Shown: positions 1 through 12,291 of the stretch, in pieces
Position numbering within the stretch: position 1 is the stretch's first letter
How the letters are laid out: every line of letters begins with the position of its first letter
DNA from: Acanthaster planci
Lineage: Eukaryota > Echinodermata > Asteroidea > Valvatida > Acanthasteridae
Reading direction: 5' to 3'
DNA: 64,000 nt
Assembly: GCF_001949145.1 (NCBI RefSeq)
Contig: NW_019091368.1
Location: 372,029 to 436,028, forward strand
The notes under the pieces: generated by a model
The model's database searches: none
Seen by the model: the letters and a program-made list of their open reading frames with translations, nothing else
Told to the model about the DNA's origin: nothing
Position numbers and translations under genes: made by a program

Positions 1-33
1 CCAAGGTCCTTGGTTCGAACCCGGGCGGAATCA
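1..33 (+). tRNA. 3' end of a tRNA gene, tRNA-Val-like (cut by window edge)
   Basis: The first 33 bases fold as a T arm and 3' acceptor strand. The T loop TTCGAAC lies between a 5-bp stem (CTTGG/CCGGG, with two G-T pairs), followed by a 7-nt acceptor strand CGGAATC and discriminator A. A six-T Pol III terminator follows at 35-40. The variable-loop and acceptor sequence resembles metazoan tRNA-Val (which ends GGGCGGAAACA), with one or two substitutions. The anticodon is outside the window, so the isotype is inferred from the acceptor and T arm only. Confidence 0.7.
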
Positions 34-196
34 ATTTTTTTCTTCTCTGAAGTAGCTTGAAAAGTAACAAATAATGTCAACAGCTAGACGTTTAGCAGAG
101 ATATACACACCGTAGAAGTGTACACTTTTTGTTTTGTAATTTTAACTTAAAAGCCTAGACAATTAATCGTAGACAACAGTAATCGAAAATAAGCAG

Positions 197-263
197 GCAT
201 CGGTGGTTCAGTGGTAGAATTCTCGCCTGCCACGCGGGAGACCCGGGTTCGTTTCCCGGTGCA
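197..263 (+). pseudogene. tRNA-Gly(GCC) pseudogene with deleted acceptor strand
   Basis: The 5' acceptor GCATCGG, D arm (GTTC...GAAT), anticodon arm with loop CTGCCAC (anticodon GCC at 229-231) and T stem CCGGG/CCCGG match the standard animal tRNA-Gly(GCC). Two lesions are visible. After the T stem the sequence goes straight to TGCA, where CCGATGCA is needed to pair with GCATCGG, so four bases (CCGA) are missing and the acceptor stem cannot close. The T loop reads TTCGTTT instead of TTCGATT, losing the near-invariant A58 inside the B box. Both point to a dead copy. A TTTT tract follows at 268. Confidence 0.75.
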
Positions 264-840
264 TCTGTTTTGTTTCATTTTAAATTTTGCTGAGAGTGAC
301 AAATCTTTATACCCTGGGAACCCCTCAAAGGCAGATCTTGATATGTGTCACTCAAAATAAGTAATTGAGACTGTAACTTGGGGATCCCCGGTTATCACGT
401 TCGTTGAGTGCTAAGATCACGTTCTGTTGGCCTGTAAATGTCATGTTAGTGCTCAAGAAAGTTTAGGTATGGCTTATTTATCTTACAATCTGTTAACTCT
501 TACATATTTAAAAATGGAACTTAGCGGCTGCTCAGCTTCATGACAACCAGGAGGTGGCTAAAACATTGTGAAATTTCGAGATGAAATTTAATAATTGGTG
601 ACCAACTGATGCATCTGTTGTGCATAAATTATAACCATGTACTAGGAGTAAGCAGGTATTTTGGACAATTTAGGGTGATTTTCAAATGGGTAGCGTTTTA
701 GCTGTTAACAGAATATATGGCTAAGTGCTCCCCACATCAGTACGTGCGGTTTTGTTACCAGACCACGTTACCATGGTATCACATGTAGACGTGGCTCAAG
801 CGCCGAACATCTTTCTGACATTTTTATTTATTTTTTTCAG
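264..840. other. AT-rich noncoding stretch; intron if the 841-900 exon is real
   Basis: No reading frame of interest is present. A 14-nt piece at 390-403 (GGTTATCACGTTCG) equals the D-loop to anticodon-stem part of common tRNA-Val genes, but no foldable tRNA surrounds it. The stretch ends in a branch-point-like TTCTGACA (814-821) and a long T-rich tract ending in CAG at 838-840. Confidence 0.5.
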
Positions 841-900
841 GAGATGACTGGTGTGGTTGACAGCCTTCTTGACACGGACAAGGCGTCAACCGATGTTTAA
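841..900 (+). CDS. Candidate 3'-terminal coding exon of an upstream gene (partial)
   Basis: Immediately after a textbook splice acceptor (branch-like CTGAC, T-rich tract, CAG at 838-840), one frame runs from 841 for 19 codons to TAA at 898-900; both other frames stop within 18 nt. The encoded tail is E-M-T-G-V-V-D-S-L-L-D-T-D-K-A-S-T-D-V. It uses GC-ending codons unlike the AT-rich flanks, and a poly(A) signal AATAAA follows 55 nt after the stop. It is therefore probably the last coding exon of a gene whose other exons lie before the window; the tRNA sequences would then sit in its last intron. The end DTDKASTDV recalls the DTDSTSTDD tail of vertebrate PPM1A (protein phosphatase 2C), and PPM1A/PPM1B are linked to the human SIX clusters, so a Ppm1a/b orthologue is the best guess, though a weak one. 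The last four residues (STDV) also fit a class I PDZ-binding tail. A chance ORF cannot be excluded. Confidence 0.5.
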   Translation, partial: EMTGVVDSLLDTDKASTDV

Positions 901-954
901 ACCCTACAGTGTGCAATAATGTAGCCGCAAGCCTCACTTGATTTTATTCATTTC

Positions 955-960
955 AATAAA
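955..960 (+). terminator. Poly(A) signal AATAAA of the candidate 841-900 exon
   Basis: Canonical hexamer 55 nt after the TAA stop, followed by a mildly GT-containing sequence. Its value rests on its agreement with the acceptor and frame just upstream. Confidence 0.45.
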
Positions 961-3900
961 TGGAGTCTGCATGCATTTCATCGACTCGTGAATTAAGCTG
1001 CCTGACACCACAACCGACTGAATTCAAACTTTGGATTTTCACGGCTCATCTCATAATCACAATATGCAATCGCTGATTTCAGCTACCACCATAATTCACA
1101 TGTTCACCGCACTAAGCCCCAATTGTTTGAGCAAGAAATACAAAATCATCTAAGTAACTTACTTAACAACTGAGAAATTAAGAGAGGTAGGCTGTAGAAA
1201 TGATTTCAACTGAGCAACGGACCATGAAGTATAAAAACTCAAAGATGAAAAAAAGGGGACTTGGTTCAACGTGCCGCAACGTTCTGGGAAACAAGTCTTA
1301 TGTAAGGGCTTATATCTCTATTCCCTAGCACACGGTGCAAAAAGTCCAGTCCTATCCGGCGTAATCCTTGTCGGATTGATGATCTAATCCTGCGTGCTCA
1401 TCGAATGTCAGAAATCTTACCGGAGTAAACAGGTTCGAGTGTCTTTGTGCAGAATGTCCTCACGTTTTCGAAGACAGGAGCGTGTGTAGCGTCGCCACAT
1501 GCCTGAATTGTTGCCGCGCACAGGGAAAATACAGGCTGACGTGATGACTGTTACCAGAATTCGAAAGTAAAATGGAGCTGACATCATGACTCACTCTCGT
1601 CTATAGTTGAGAGACTGTAGAAAACGTCTTAATCGTTCCTTCTTCTTTTTAAAAATCTAATAACAATTTAATAGCTTTCATAGGCAAATAGTGTTAAGAC
1701 TTTTGGAATTAACAGGGAAATGAAAGTTTGGTGTTATCTTTCTCTTTAATTGATTCTTGGGCAATAGTGTAAAGACTTGTGGAATTTTTTTATGAATACA
1801 TAAAAAGTATGACTTTGCATATACAAACGACATGAAAGGAGTTTAGGGGAATGTAAAACTTTTCACATGTTTATCAGAGTTTAAACGAGTAAGTCTCTTT
1901 TCCACGTTTCCCCTTCATGACACTATTTTGAGGCACCAGCCTCCCTCCCTAGAGAGCTCGAATTGCACTACAAGAAGAGCTATGCGTACGGACGATTTGT
2001 TGCCGACCTATCATGTCTAACGCTCTGTTTCATTGTCGGATTAGAATCAGGAAAAACTTGACTGTCATTGTAAGCCTACGCTGCCCAAACATAGACTGTA
2101 CATTGTCAAATGCTGTAATGTTCTCCGTTTTCGTATGACACTGCAATATCGCCACGTCCATGGTACTTTACCCCTTAAGGTGTGAAGAGCTTGTGTGGAA
2201 TTAGTAACAAACCGAACTCAGTATTAAGTCACGTCACGTTTGTTCTGTAGAGTGTGGTCACCGTTATACAGACCTGTAAAATCAACTGTATTTGCAACGC
2301 TCTCAGGACAAACAGACTGTTAAGAACTCACACCAGAAGGTAAAAAGGTGGTACACGCAATCTTCCATGGTGACTATGTCGGTTCAAAGTAAGCATTATG
2401 CTTCGTCCTGAGACAGGTCTATTTGATAAATCCACGCAGTGGCATAAACAGATCACCAAAGTGTGTACAACATGGAAAAGACATACACAAGAAAAGCAGA
2501 TTTTTTGGTTAGAAAGTAAGGAGGTAAAATTTCGCTAAGGAGGAGGTCTTACTGGTTAGAAATTGCCTCCACCACTGAACATAAAACCTGGAAAAACGAC
2601 AACCTATTTGGGGCGTGGATCCACTCATTGTGTAGCAAGATGTTTGATTAGTTTTAGAGAAAAAATCAAGGCAGTTGCTAATTGGGCCTGTGGTATGCCT
2701 GAACTAGAGAACATTGAGACCGATTCACAGGAGAGGTTAGTTGATAAAAATACAAAGGACGAAGGAGGAGTTCATTCGTAAAATCAGAGGGAAACACTCA
2801 AAATGGGGCAGAGGATATTGGATATAAACAGGCACCAAGAGTTGAAGATTATAAGTTCGCTGTGTTGGCTAATTTTGACTCATCGAAAAACCAAAGGTGA
2901 ACTATCGTGTCAGTGTTCAATAACTGTCGACACGGAACGAGATGATGTTTGGGGGGTCGGTTTACGTGCCTATTTGATCAATTAACGCAGGGGACAGCTT
3001 GCTGTAGAGTGGGCCCAGTCAATACGAGGCATCAAAGTTTGGCCGGCCAGCCAGCGATTTAATTTCATCTGTGAGCACGGCCGGATATGTTGGGAACTTG
3101 GGAGTATCGATTCTCGAGCGTGGAGCGGCACTCGGCGGCATATCCTTAGCGTCTCTGCCGTGCTGATGCCTCCCCTGTCTGCCCCGGGCTGCCTCAAGGC
3201 GATTGTCGAACAGCGAAATTCGAGGCAAGTCTGCCGGAATAATTACGACCGATTCTGCCGTGGACCGCAAGATACGCTTACTCCAACGGGATCGTATGAC
3301 AATTTTGGGTTCACGGAACATTGAATATTGGAAATAACGCAGCTCATTAAGTCAACACTGTCCTTAAATCGTTGTTTGCTTCCGAAAGTCTCGGCGCTAG
3401 TCCGCAAAGTTTTCTGAGCTGAAAACAAATTCTTGAACGGACTTTTCTCCCGCAACTTTCCACCCCCGCAAAGTTGACGACTCGTTTTCAATTTTTTTTC
3501 TGTCTGCGCCTCGGCCAGGGAAGGCATAGCTGTAGACTTAAAGCGCTCACAGCGAGGCAGGTGTCGATTTGAGATTAGGGTTGATCGAGTTTCCCTCTTA
3601 CAATGGCGGAGGATACCCGATGCTTGGCTGACAACAAAACGGAACAGTGCGATACGATACAGAGTATCCACGAGCGACTCTAATTCCGTGGCTCAATTTT
3701 GAGCGCGAAAAACACGCGGGAAACACGACACCGGATGCGCGGCTGGGAAGCTGTCAGAGTGCCGTCCGTTTCTGACTCATACCAGCCTGCCCCGTCAGTG
3801 CGGCCACCGCGCGGCCAATACCAACTTGTCAGCACCGCAAAGCCCGCACACTTAATCTGCATGTGTCAAAAACTTCCCGAAACAATTTCGGCGTCAAGTT

Positions 3901-4200
3901 TGTGAGCAATGCAAGCAGTCACTCTGAATCCTGACCAATCCGACCTACTTTCTTCGGCCTATTATTTCTCATCAGCTCTCTGTCGAAATGCTGTCGATGG
4001 TGGTTACTATACGAGTGCGCAAACGTTAGGACAAAGCAGCACTAGCGAATTTAATTTAATTAAACTAATGGAATCTACTTGGCAGACCTGCAAAAAAGAA
4101 ATCGTTATGTTATGTATTTTACTGGAAGACAAGATCTTATAAAAGACTAAATTTTGAATATGCTATCGGTTGAGTAACAATTGATGCAACATAAATTTAA
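961..4200. other. Intergenic, no gene recognised; GC-richer patch 2996-3870
   Basis: AT-rich to about 2990 with no domain-like frame. 2996-3330 and 3500-3870 are GC/CpG-richer, and open frames there occur on both strands (up to 142 codons). That fits low stop-codon density rather than genes; none shows a recognisable motif. Confidence 0.55.
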
Positions 4201-4210
4201 CCCCCCCCCC
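4201..4210. repeat. C10 homopolymer
   Basis: Ten C followed by GCCC. One of about a dozen C/G runs of 8 nt or more in the window. Confidence 0.9.
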
Positions 4211-7200
4211 GCCCGAGATAAGTTTGAACTTTATAACAAAAACAAACAAAAATAAAGCAAACAGTGACAAACAAAGTTATGGAACTGTTTTATTTCACTG
4301 GATACATGTAGTGGTCATGTGCTCCAAAAGAAAAAAAAGGCAAACAAGGACTTCAGAGGGATTTTGAACTATTCACTTAATCACTTTCTCTTGCATCGAA
4401 AATTACACCCCAATGGAGATGGCAACTGATGTGCCGTTTATCTCCAAGCCATATCGTTATTCCTGGGCACACTCGTATTCTAAGGGTATGGTTAAAATGA
4501 GTATACATGTACTTTGATCCACAACACCGAATGCTATCTTCAGATTGACATCTACGCTTACTAACACAAACCTCGCCGACTTAAAGAGAGGGGATTTCAC
4601 GCTAGCCCCAACACTTCAGTTCCCAGGCTGAAAATTTCAAGACTCTGGGAAAGATCCACTAAGACAGGGTCATGAATTAATGTGACGAACTGCTTTCCTC
4701 ACATACCGAACGCTAGTCTTGCGAGGTAAAAACCCCGACGTCTGCAACGGCGCCATTCCGCAGAGTATGCTCACTGTACCTGTACGACCTCCCATCTCCA
4801 CGTAGATGCAGATGCAGCCGTTCCAGTTGGATGGATGCTATCTTCATCTGGGACTTGTTAATCTTACTTGGACGCCAAACATTGTGAGAGGATTGGGATG
4901 ACACAAGTGCAAAAGGGACTACCACGCTTGATTGGACAGGTTGGCATCAACTTCTTACCAAAATGACAATTATTGTGAAATTCACCAGACTCATGTTAAT
5001 GGGATACCGTCTATAAATACCGTTACACCTTGGAATAGCCTAACGGATTTATCACAGATGTATCATTGACACTTCAATTATTTCATTACATATTAACCTG
5101 TTCTTAGTGGAAATCACTTTCAGCCGCCAATACGCTCCTATTTTAACACGTCTTTCCTGCAAAATGCAGCGATTGAATTTACCTGACACAGCAGTGACAA
5201 TACATCCTGATTAACGATCTCGCACATAAGTGGATGTCTCCTGCGTGGAAGCAAGCTATCAAAATGGATCTTTTTATGTTTCTGCATCGCAATTATGCAT
5301 AATCTATTAAACAGGTGTGGCTATTATATTCATAGCTCAGCAATGCCTTTCATGGGCCATTTAAACACACGAGGGAAAAACACTATACATGTATACCCAA
5401 ATTTCCCATAACGATTTTCTAGTATCTTGTCTTTTTGATTAGTATAGACATTTCATAGTAATTTCTTTACATTGGTAACACTGGCATTGCAATATCAATT
5501 GACGAAGGGACAAAGGGAAGATTTTTTTGCTGTTCAACGCCATCAACGGTAGCAAGCCGTGCGCTCTTTCACCAAGGCAAATGCATCATACGTGCATCAC
5601 AGTTTAGTCTGTAACGTCACTAACAAATTTTCGAATGAAAGTCCTTTGGGCATGTACAGTGTGTGTTATCCTGTTCCTTGTGAAAACTGATTATGGGTTA
5701 TGATAATGAAGAGTTTGGGCTTCTACTTTAGTCAGGCTTAACGCCGTCTTAGAAACAATACACGGATACTTGCATGTCAGCTCGTGTGCTTTTTCTGTTG
5801 TGCTGTGTCATGTCTTTCATTACAAATTCTCTTTATTGATATTTAGTTTCTTCAAATGTATATCATTAACATGTTGGAAGTATAAATGGAAACTCGGTGC
5901 TTGTTGTGGTTACGAAGAAATCGCAGAATGGCATTGTAAAGAAGCTGAAAATTAGACTGCGTTTTATCAAGCTCAAGGCATAAAATACAAAAATGTCACA
6001 GGACTATGTCCCCGCCCCTTTCGGACAAAATACACGGGTCTTTATCCTCCATTGGTGAAATCCAACCCACTATTAAAAAGAACATGATATGACGGGCAAC
6101 ACAGGAGCTACTCGTGTGCAAGGTTCAACGTGCTGCAGCGAGGTTTTCGCAATAAAATTGAAGCTTTTCCGGCGCAGATATCTCGGGCCCACCGAACTCC
6201 GGAAGTCGTATAACATGATATTGCCAAGAACACTCGTTAGTGGGCTCCGTTCTTTTGATGCTGGCTGGGTGGGTAATAAGGTCCGTGAGAAAAGAGAGGC
6301 GGCATGGCTGGCAACCTTTGAGCATGTCCAAGATTCTTGGATTACCTGTAGAGGCAACCGTATCGTGCCCAGCGTGATTGGCCTGCGCACTGCCACGGTG
6401 CGATCGACGCGGAAGAACCGCGAAACTTTCGACGTACTCACCGCTACCCCCCGAGGGTTTCGGGTGCTAAGGATCCACCGATGACGGTTTCTCCTCACTT
6501 CTTAAGTGATATCACTTTATCCTTGGGACTTTTAATAAATGACGGGATTGTGTGCCGGTAATGTGAATCAAATACGGCTTCTGTACAAAGAGAGATGGAG
6601 AGACGGCCCCCGGGGGTATGGCAAACGTGAAGAGATCTTACCTGACCCAGATACAAGTAGCGAAAGCCGGCCGGCATAAGGCAGTGGCACTGAATCCTTG
6701 TTCAGTGCATCATCATCGAGCCAGGAAAGACAAGACCTACAAATCTTGCCGACTGTTGGGCAACATTAATCACAAACATGTGAAAAAAACAACAACTCGT
6801 GCTGCATGGTTGATAAAAATAACCAATGCTTAGACGGCAAAAATGAACAGTGAATAATTTTGAGCAAGGGCAGAGTAAAAGACCAGTGAGTAGCGTGTCT
6901 CTGTTCAAGCCCTTCGCCTCTCAAACGCTTTTTGTGTAGCGTCAGAATAATCATTTTTCAAAATACTGAATTCTGGAATCTTTGTTTCTCACCATTCAAT
7001 GCATCGTTGTTTTGATCCAAAAATCGAAGTATATCATTACTGTTATGGTACAGGCACATCTAATGCACTACATGGCAACATGAGTATTAATCAGATGCTG
7101 AATTTTAGCCTTCAACTGCTGGGCGCTCATGCATTCACTATCGGCTTACGAAGGCCTCTCTTTATTCATTGCATGGGCGTAAATCCACTTTTTGGTGGTG

Positions 7201-8680
7201 AATGATTATTAAAGCAGATTGTAAATAACTTTGCGGACTTCCAACGACTAAAATATATTCAATAACACTCAAAAAACGAAAACAACCCCCCCCCAAAATA
7301 CAAGTATGCCTTTTTGATGTGAGATTCTGCTTGAATGTAATACATATTACAGATGTACATCTGTATATCATGAACATCGCCCCCTAGTGTCATATAGTAC
7401 CCATATAGCACCCTGCCCCGCTTTTCAAATTTCCATGGCCAGGCAACTTGCCCCCTCACAATTCCCCATCCCCTATATTTCCGTCAAAAATACGTCACTG
7501 ATACATTGATGGTGAGAAGAAATAAAATCAAACGCATTTAAAATTGTTTTCGTGACATTTGCCATCTCATTTTTGTCTTGATTCTGCCCATTTCTCAATT
7601 CAAGTTCACCTAAGGCAATCTGGTTCACCGTGACAAAATTCGCCAGAGATCGTAGAATTTGTGTGGGTTAACCATAGCGGAGGACCGTGGATATTCAACG
7701 GGAGTTGTGCAAGAAATCTTGTGTTTAAATTATGTAACATCTATTTGTTTTTAGCGTCTGAAATTATGCTGAATTGTTTCTAATTTCTCATTCCAGGTTA
7801 ATGACAACTTCCCTTAACGTAAGTTTGAGCATTTTGGCCAGGTCCACTTTGCATGACCCAGCATTTCTCTCGAATCAAACCTACATCGATGACAGATTGA
7901 ATCGCATTTTTATCGCGCTATTACCTCCCTACAGCTATTGTGATTGCATTTCTCGAAGACCCCCATAATAGATAGCGGTTTTGCCCTGCCGGCTGTTTGG
8001 TGACCAACGGTGGTGAACGGTCAAGGGCGTCAGCGAGCCCTAGGCCCGGCGGGGGTTGAAGTATCGGCCGGTCCCGGTGCTTGGGGAGCCGGTCAAAAAC
8101 CAACCAGTGCTGGACGGAACACTGGGATCGGGTTATCAGGATTCGGTCTTGTGTTTCTTCAGGCACGAAACTGTCACACTTGTAAGGACGAGGTGGGCGT
8201 CCGCCGATGAAACAGCGAAACGGGAAACTGTATGTTTTGTGTAAGAAATAACCAGTGAACCAAACTATTTTAACAAGCCTTTGTTTTTCATGGTTCAAGC
8301 ATTGAATATGATACAATCTTCACACACGGCCCAACCTGGAGTAGGTTTCTGTTTTAAATTATCTGACCATTATAACAAAACACTTATACCGAGTCTAAAA
8401 GAGAGGAAATTCAAACCGAGGTCTAATTTGTCTTTGTGTAGTTCTTAAAGTCTTCAATAGACTCAGCGATGTTCACAGACTTTCATTAACTACTACCAAA
8501 TAAGAACAAACTATAAGTAAAACACCCATCAGGCACTTTCCTCCACAAAACTTACCTTTATCGGTACTTCTACCTCCATGATATTTTGTGGTCCAGCAAA
8601 GTTTCCCAATTAAGCACGAAATGTTATACTATTTGTGCAACTGCATGAAACAAAATTATAATTAGACCCCGGGGCGAAAG
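4211..8680. other. Intergenic, no gene recognised
   Basis: Mostly AT-rich. A GC-richer patch at 6100-6480 leaves frames of 131-141 codons open on both strands without recognisable motifs. A C9 run lies at 7286-7294. At 7797-7818, 22 nt are bounded by acceptor-like TTCTCATTCCAG and donor-like GTAAGT, see findings. 7950-8210 is another GC-richer patch with overlapping meaningless frames. Confidence 0.5.
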
Positions 8681-8748
8681 GTCACGAACTCTTGGCCCAA
8701 TTTACGGGACACCCCAATTAAGAATGAGACCATGGGCCCAGAAACAAT

Positions 8749-8829
8749 ATGACCTCACAGCGTGGGGCAGGCAAGACAGGAGGTGGTCACTTAGGTGACC
8801 GGAGGTCAGGACACATCCTGTGAGGTTAT
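8749..8829. repeat. 81-bp inverted-repeat block with AGGTCA-like half sites
   Basis: Outer arms ATGACCTCACAG (8749-8760) and CTGTGAGGTTAT (8818-8829) are reverse complements at 11 of 12 positions. Inside lies a perfect IR GGTCAC-TTAG-GTGACC (8785-8800), followed by AGGTCA at 8803-8808. At least five AGGTCA/TGACCT-like half sites thus lie within about 80 bp, the half-site type bound by nuclear receptors. It could be a regulatory module or the remnant of a small palindromic repeat. Confidence 0.55.
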
Positions 8830-8880
8830 CCGTTGCACATATGCCCCCAGGGTGGGGTTTTTTAGATCTGACAGGTGTCA

Positions 8881-11150
8881 CTTCTAGACCAAGTATACCA
8901 AGTCATGAGAGCCTGCCTGATTAGATCGCGACTGTTTTCATATTTATTGAGGTCAAATAATAATCTGTAATTTGTTGACAAAAATGAAACAAAAGAGAAA
9001 AATAATGTACATAGAATAGTTTTAATATATATAGAAATCTTTTCTGCTGCTTCTATGACTAACTGATCATGACTTATTGATAAGTTACTGCGAACTGAAT
9101 ATCATGGAGCTGTGAAACATAGCTTTCGGGTAATACCTTTGCCAGCCCAGCAAATGTGGCTGAGAACAATTATGGACTGTCACCCACTCTCCACAACGTT
9201 CCCTGCACTCAACAAATTAGGTTGAGTAGCCCCAAGATACTGACCTCTCTTTGACCGACATATCTACAAATGCATTTCTGTTTTTAGACTTCACATCTGC
9301 AGGACCGTCGTCACATTTGTCCGAATGCTATAAAATGTGGTGGACGTTATTTTTTTCTCTTTCAGTCGGTTGATTCAAACGACATACCTCAAATGAAGCA
9401 GCCGATCTATCTCCATGAATCTCTTTCTTTACGCAAGACTCTCACACTGGATTTCAGAGAAACCTGACATTGTGGGAGCACAATCAGCAGAGATACCACA
9501 GGTTCACGACTCATTCACTCTCTGGCCAATATACTCACGTAAAGAAACGCTGTTTCAGTGTTTAATGTGGAAAACTACTCCAGAAGACAGTTGGACTACT
9601 GTGATTCAAGTGAACATTTTTAAGGAAGAAATGATATATTCCGAAGCTTTGCAAAAGCCTGGGGATTACAGGCGTGGGCGTGCAGGTTTCATATGCAAAG
9701 TATATTTGAAAGGAATGTTATGTTTACCTGCATGTGTTTTATTCCAGTGTTGAATTCACACCTGTAAGACATGAATTATAGGCACAATCCTGTCAAGGTA
9801 AATTCTAAGATTAATTACAAACAACTGGTTTCCTGAACTCGACCAATTAGGCGATGATTTACAGCAAGATTATACAGTTAGCTATGCAGCGAGCACAGAC
9901 GTGCATTCCTAACCAGTTAATTGTCAGTAGACTACGAAAAATCGTGGTTTGTTGCTCTTTCTTGAGTCATGCATTACCCATGGTCTCGGCCCCTCGCTAT
10001 AATCCTTTCCTCGCCAACTGAAGGTGTATAGAAAAAATCCTTTTCCTCATCTGCCTCTAGCAGAAGAATTCCTTCATCGGTTGAACAGAGCTAGGTTGGT
10101 CGAGAGTGTTCATTTTGCTGGTAGCGACGCAGCCGTAACGCGTGCATTTCGTAGTCTATGAACCAGCGAAGTACAGTTCCGACCAAAAGAGCCTTCGTTG
10201 CTTGGAAAATTGCGCCCTCTCTTGGTCCAGCTCGGGGTGCAACAACGAGAGTTTAGATGAAACGAAATGGTTCATCTTGACATTCAAATGGTACCTTGAT
10301 CATATTTTGAAAATGACAGACGTACATAATCAGGGGCGAGCTGTGAACATATGTTCATAATGAACAAGTTTGGTATTTCAAAACAGCAAGGTCATTCGAG
10401 AACAAAGCACGCGCACGAGTCCGCGTAGGAGACCGAGCACACGCCGTTCGCGAGTCCGAATAACTTCTTACGCACTTCATCTTGCGGTGATGCATTACGT
10501 ACAAGCTGCATTGTGAAACATCTCTGGTTAAGGATTTCTGAGAAGCTTTTATAATGATCATTGAAGTTCTCAAAAATACACAAATCATACTTATTTCTAA
10601 TAAGTAATATAATAATTAGCAAGCTGTTATCGTCTCGTGCTTATGAAAATCATGAGAAGTTGTTTGTTGGACGTTTTTGGTGCGAACGACACTTACTGTG
10701 CCTCGGCTCAAAATGTTTCTGTGATTCCCGCTTATGTGAACAAGAATTATTTCACAGTTGACTCGCAAAATCTGTTCATCAACACTATCACTCCAGGACC
10801 AACATGAAACTCTGTCAGTCATCACCCCAGGGACAAATGAAATCATGTACAACCTTGCCGGATTCACTTTCGTTATGGTTAAGAAGTGTCATGCAACGCC
10901 GAAAACGCGCATTTACATGTATATTGCATCATGACATTGATATCATGACGATGATAAGATGCTAATTTCAGGTGATTTGTGTGTGTGGGGGGCGATAGGA
11001 GTACCAGAATTTTCAGCTTTAACAGGTAATTTTATACCACTTTTTTTTTTGAACTGCTAAAACAAGTTCTCCATATCTGTTTAAATGTGGATCTGTCTTG
11101 CTTCATTGTTTGTGTTGCATGCAATCAGTTTAGACGGCAAATCAGCCCAT
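8881..11150. other. Intergenic, AT-rich, no gene recognised
   Basis: A strong acceptor-like tract ends in CAG at 9363-9365 and is followed by 33 open codons to TGA, but there is no poly(A) signal or recognisable peptide. Another acceptor-like TTTTATTCCAG ends at 9749. Nothing else stands out. Confidence 0.5.
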
Positions 11151-11159
11151 CGATCATTA

Positions 11160-12260
11160 AATTAAGCCCTCGTTCCGTGTCCCCATGATGTTAAACCTAT
11201 GGACTGTATCCGCACTGATCCATCACTCTTAAAATGTATACAAGTTAAAACACGCGTCGTTGCGGTTTGTACACGAGCACTCCCAAACTGCGCACAAAAT
11301 GTCAATTCGGCGTTGGGTTCGGCTGCGTTGCCTCGCAAAGTCAGCCTAAAAAAACCCACCGGATCATCCCCGATCATACCAGCCATGAAGACAGACCGAA
11401 AAAGGAGCTAAAGAGTGGGGTGGGCTGGGCTGTAACCGGTACAAGATGCTATTGACTCTGACTGTATTGAGTAACTATGCAACGGAAACTGCGTGTGGAC
11501 TGCCCGACCATTTTGAAATGAAATATCCGGTGCCGTTTACCGCGGAGCTAGCACCCGAACTACTGCCGTGTTCTTCCCGAAGCGTGTGTACACTGGAGAA
11601 AACCATTTTGTTTGGTCTGATCGGACGGTGCCCGCCGCGTGGTCGGTTTAGAGGGAAACCTTCAATGTCTTCGACACGGTGATTGCAGCCAGATATTTGT
11701 AACAGTTAATAACCAGAACCGATTCATCAACCATGTCTCTGGGCCCGGCTGACAGCTTTGACGTGGGCCCGGTGTATTTGCTTCGCGGGCCAAGCGCGGC
11801 GCGGTGTTGATGTTACAGGAGACCCCAAGTCCGGGGGATTCACGGCGGGCGTGTCTCGTGCCGTGATATACCGGGACCTGCTCCATCAACACTGGCGGGC
11901 CGAGTCGCGATCAGCGCTGGATGGAGTGTATGCACATCCCAGCCCCATGGCGGCACAGCGTGACGAGCGGGCACACCAGTGCCTCATTTGGGATGCTGGT
12001 CACATCCCAGCGCAATCTCTCCTTGCTCTCGAGTATGCATGGTCGCTCTGTAAATCTATCATCGCTTGGATCAACCGCGGCCCGACTTGGAACGCTGACG
12101 AGGGAGCAAGGCCATCACTCTTTGTAAAACTATACGCTTCAAAACTTAGATTTATTGCTTGGTCGGTTGTCAGACCTCCGTAAACAGGAAAACGCTTTAG
12201 ATTGTTCCCTTCGGTGTTTCTGCGCAAAACAAAAACAGCCTCAGAAAACCTTGCAAAAGA
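11160..12260. other. GC/CpG-richer island without recognisable gene
   Basis: 11200-12190 keeps open frames on both strands (to 141 codons at 11758-12183 +). Their peptides are Arg/Ala/Pro-rich and lack family motifs, as expected of CpG-rich noncoding DNA. It is a candidate regulatory island only by composition. Confidence 0.4.
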
Positions 12261-12291
12261 ATGCCGTTTCAAAAAGTAGCTTTCTATTTAT

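Noticed and set aside
390-403. 14-nt identity to tRNA-Val D/anticodon region
   Set aside because: No foldable tRNA or SINE body around it; could be coincidence.
766-779. GTTACCATGGTATC, X-box-like
   Set aside because: One half site deviates at a key position and there is no promoter context.
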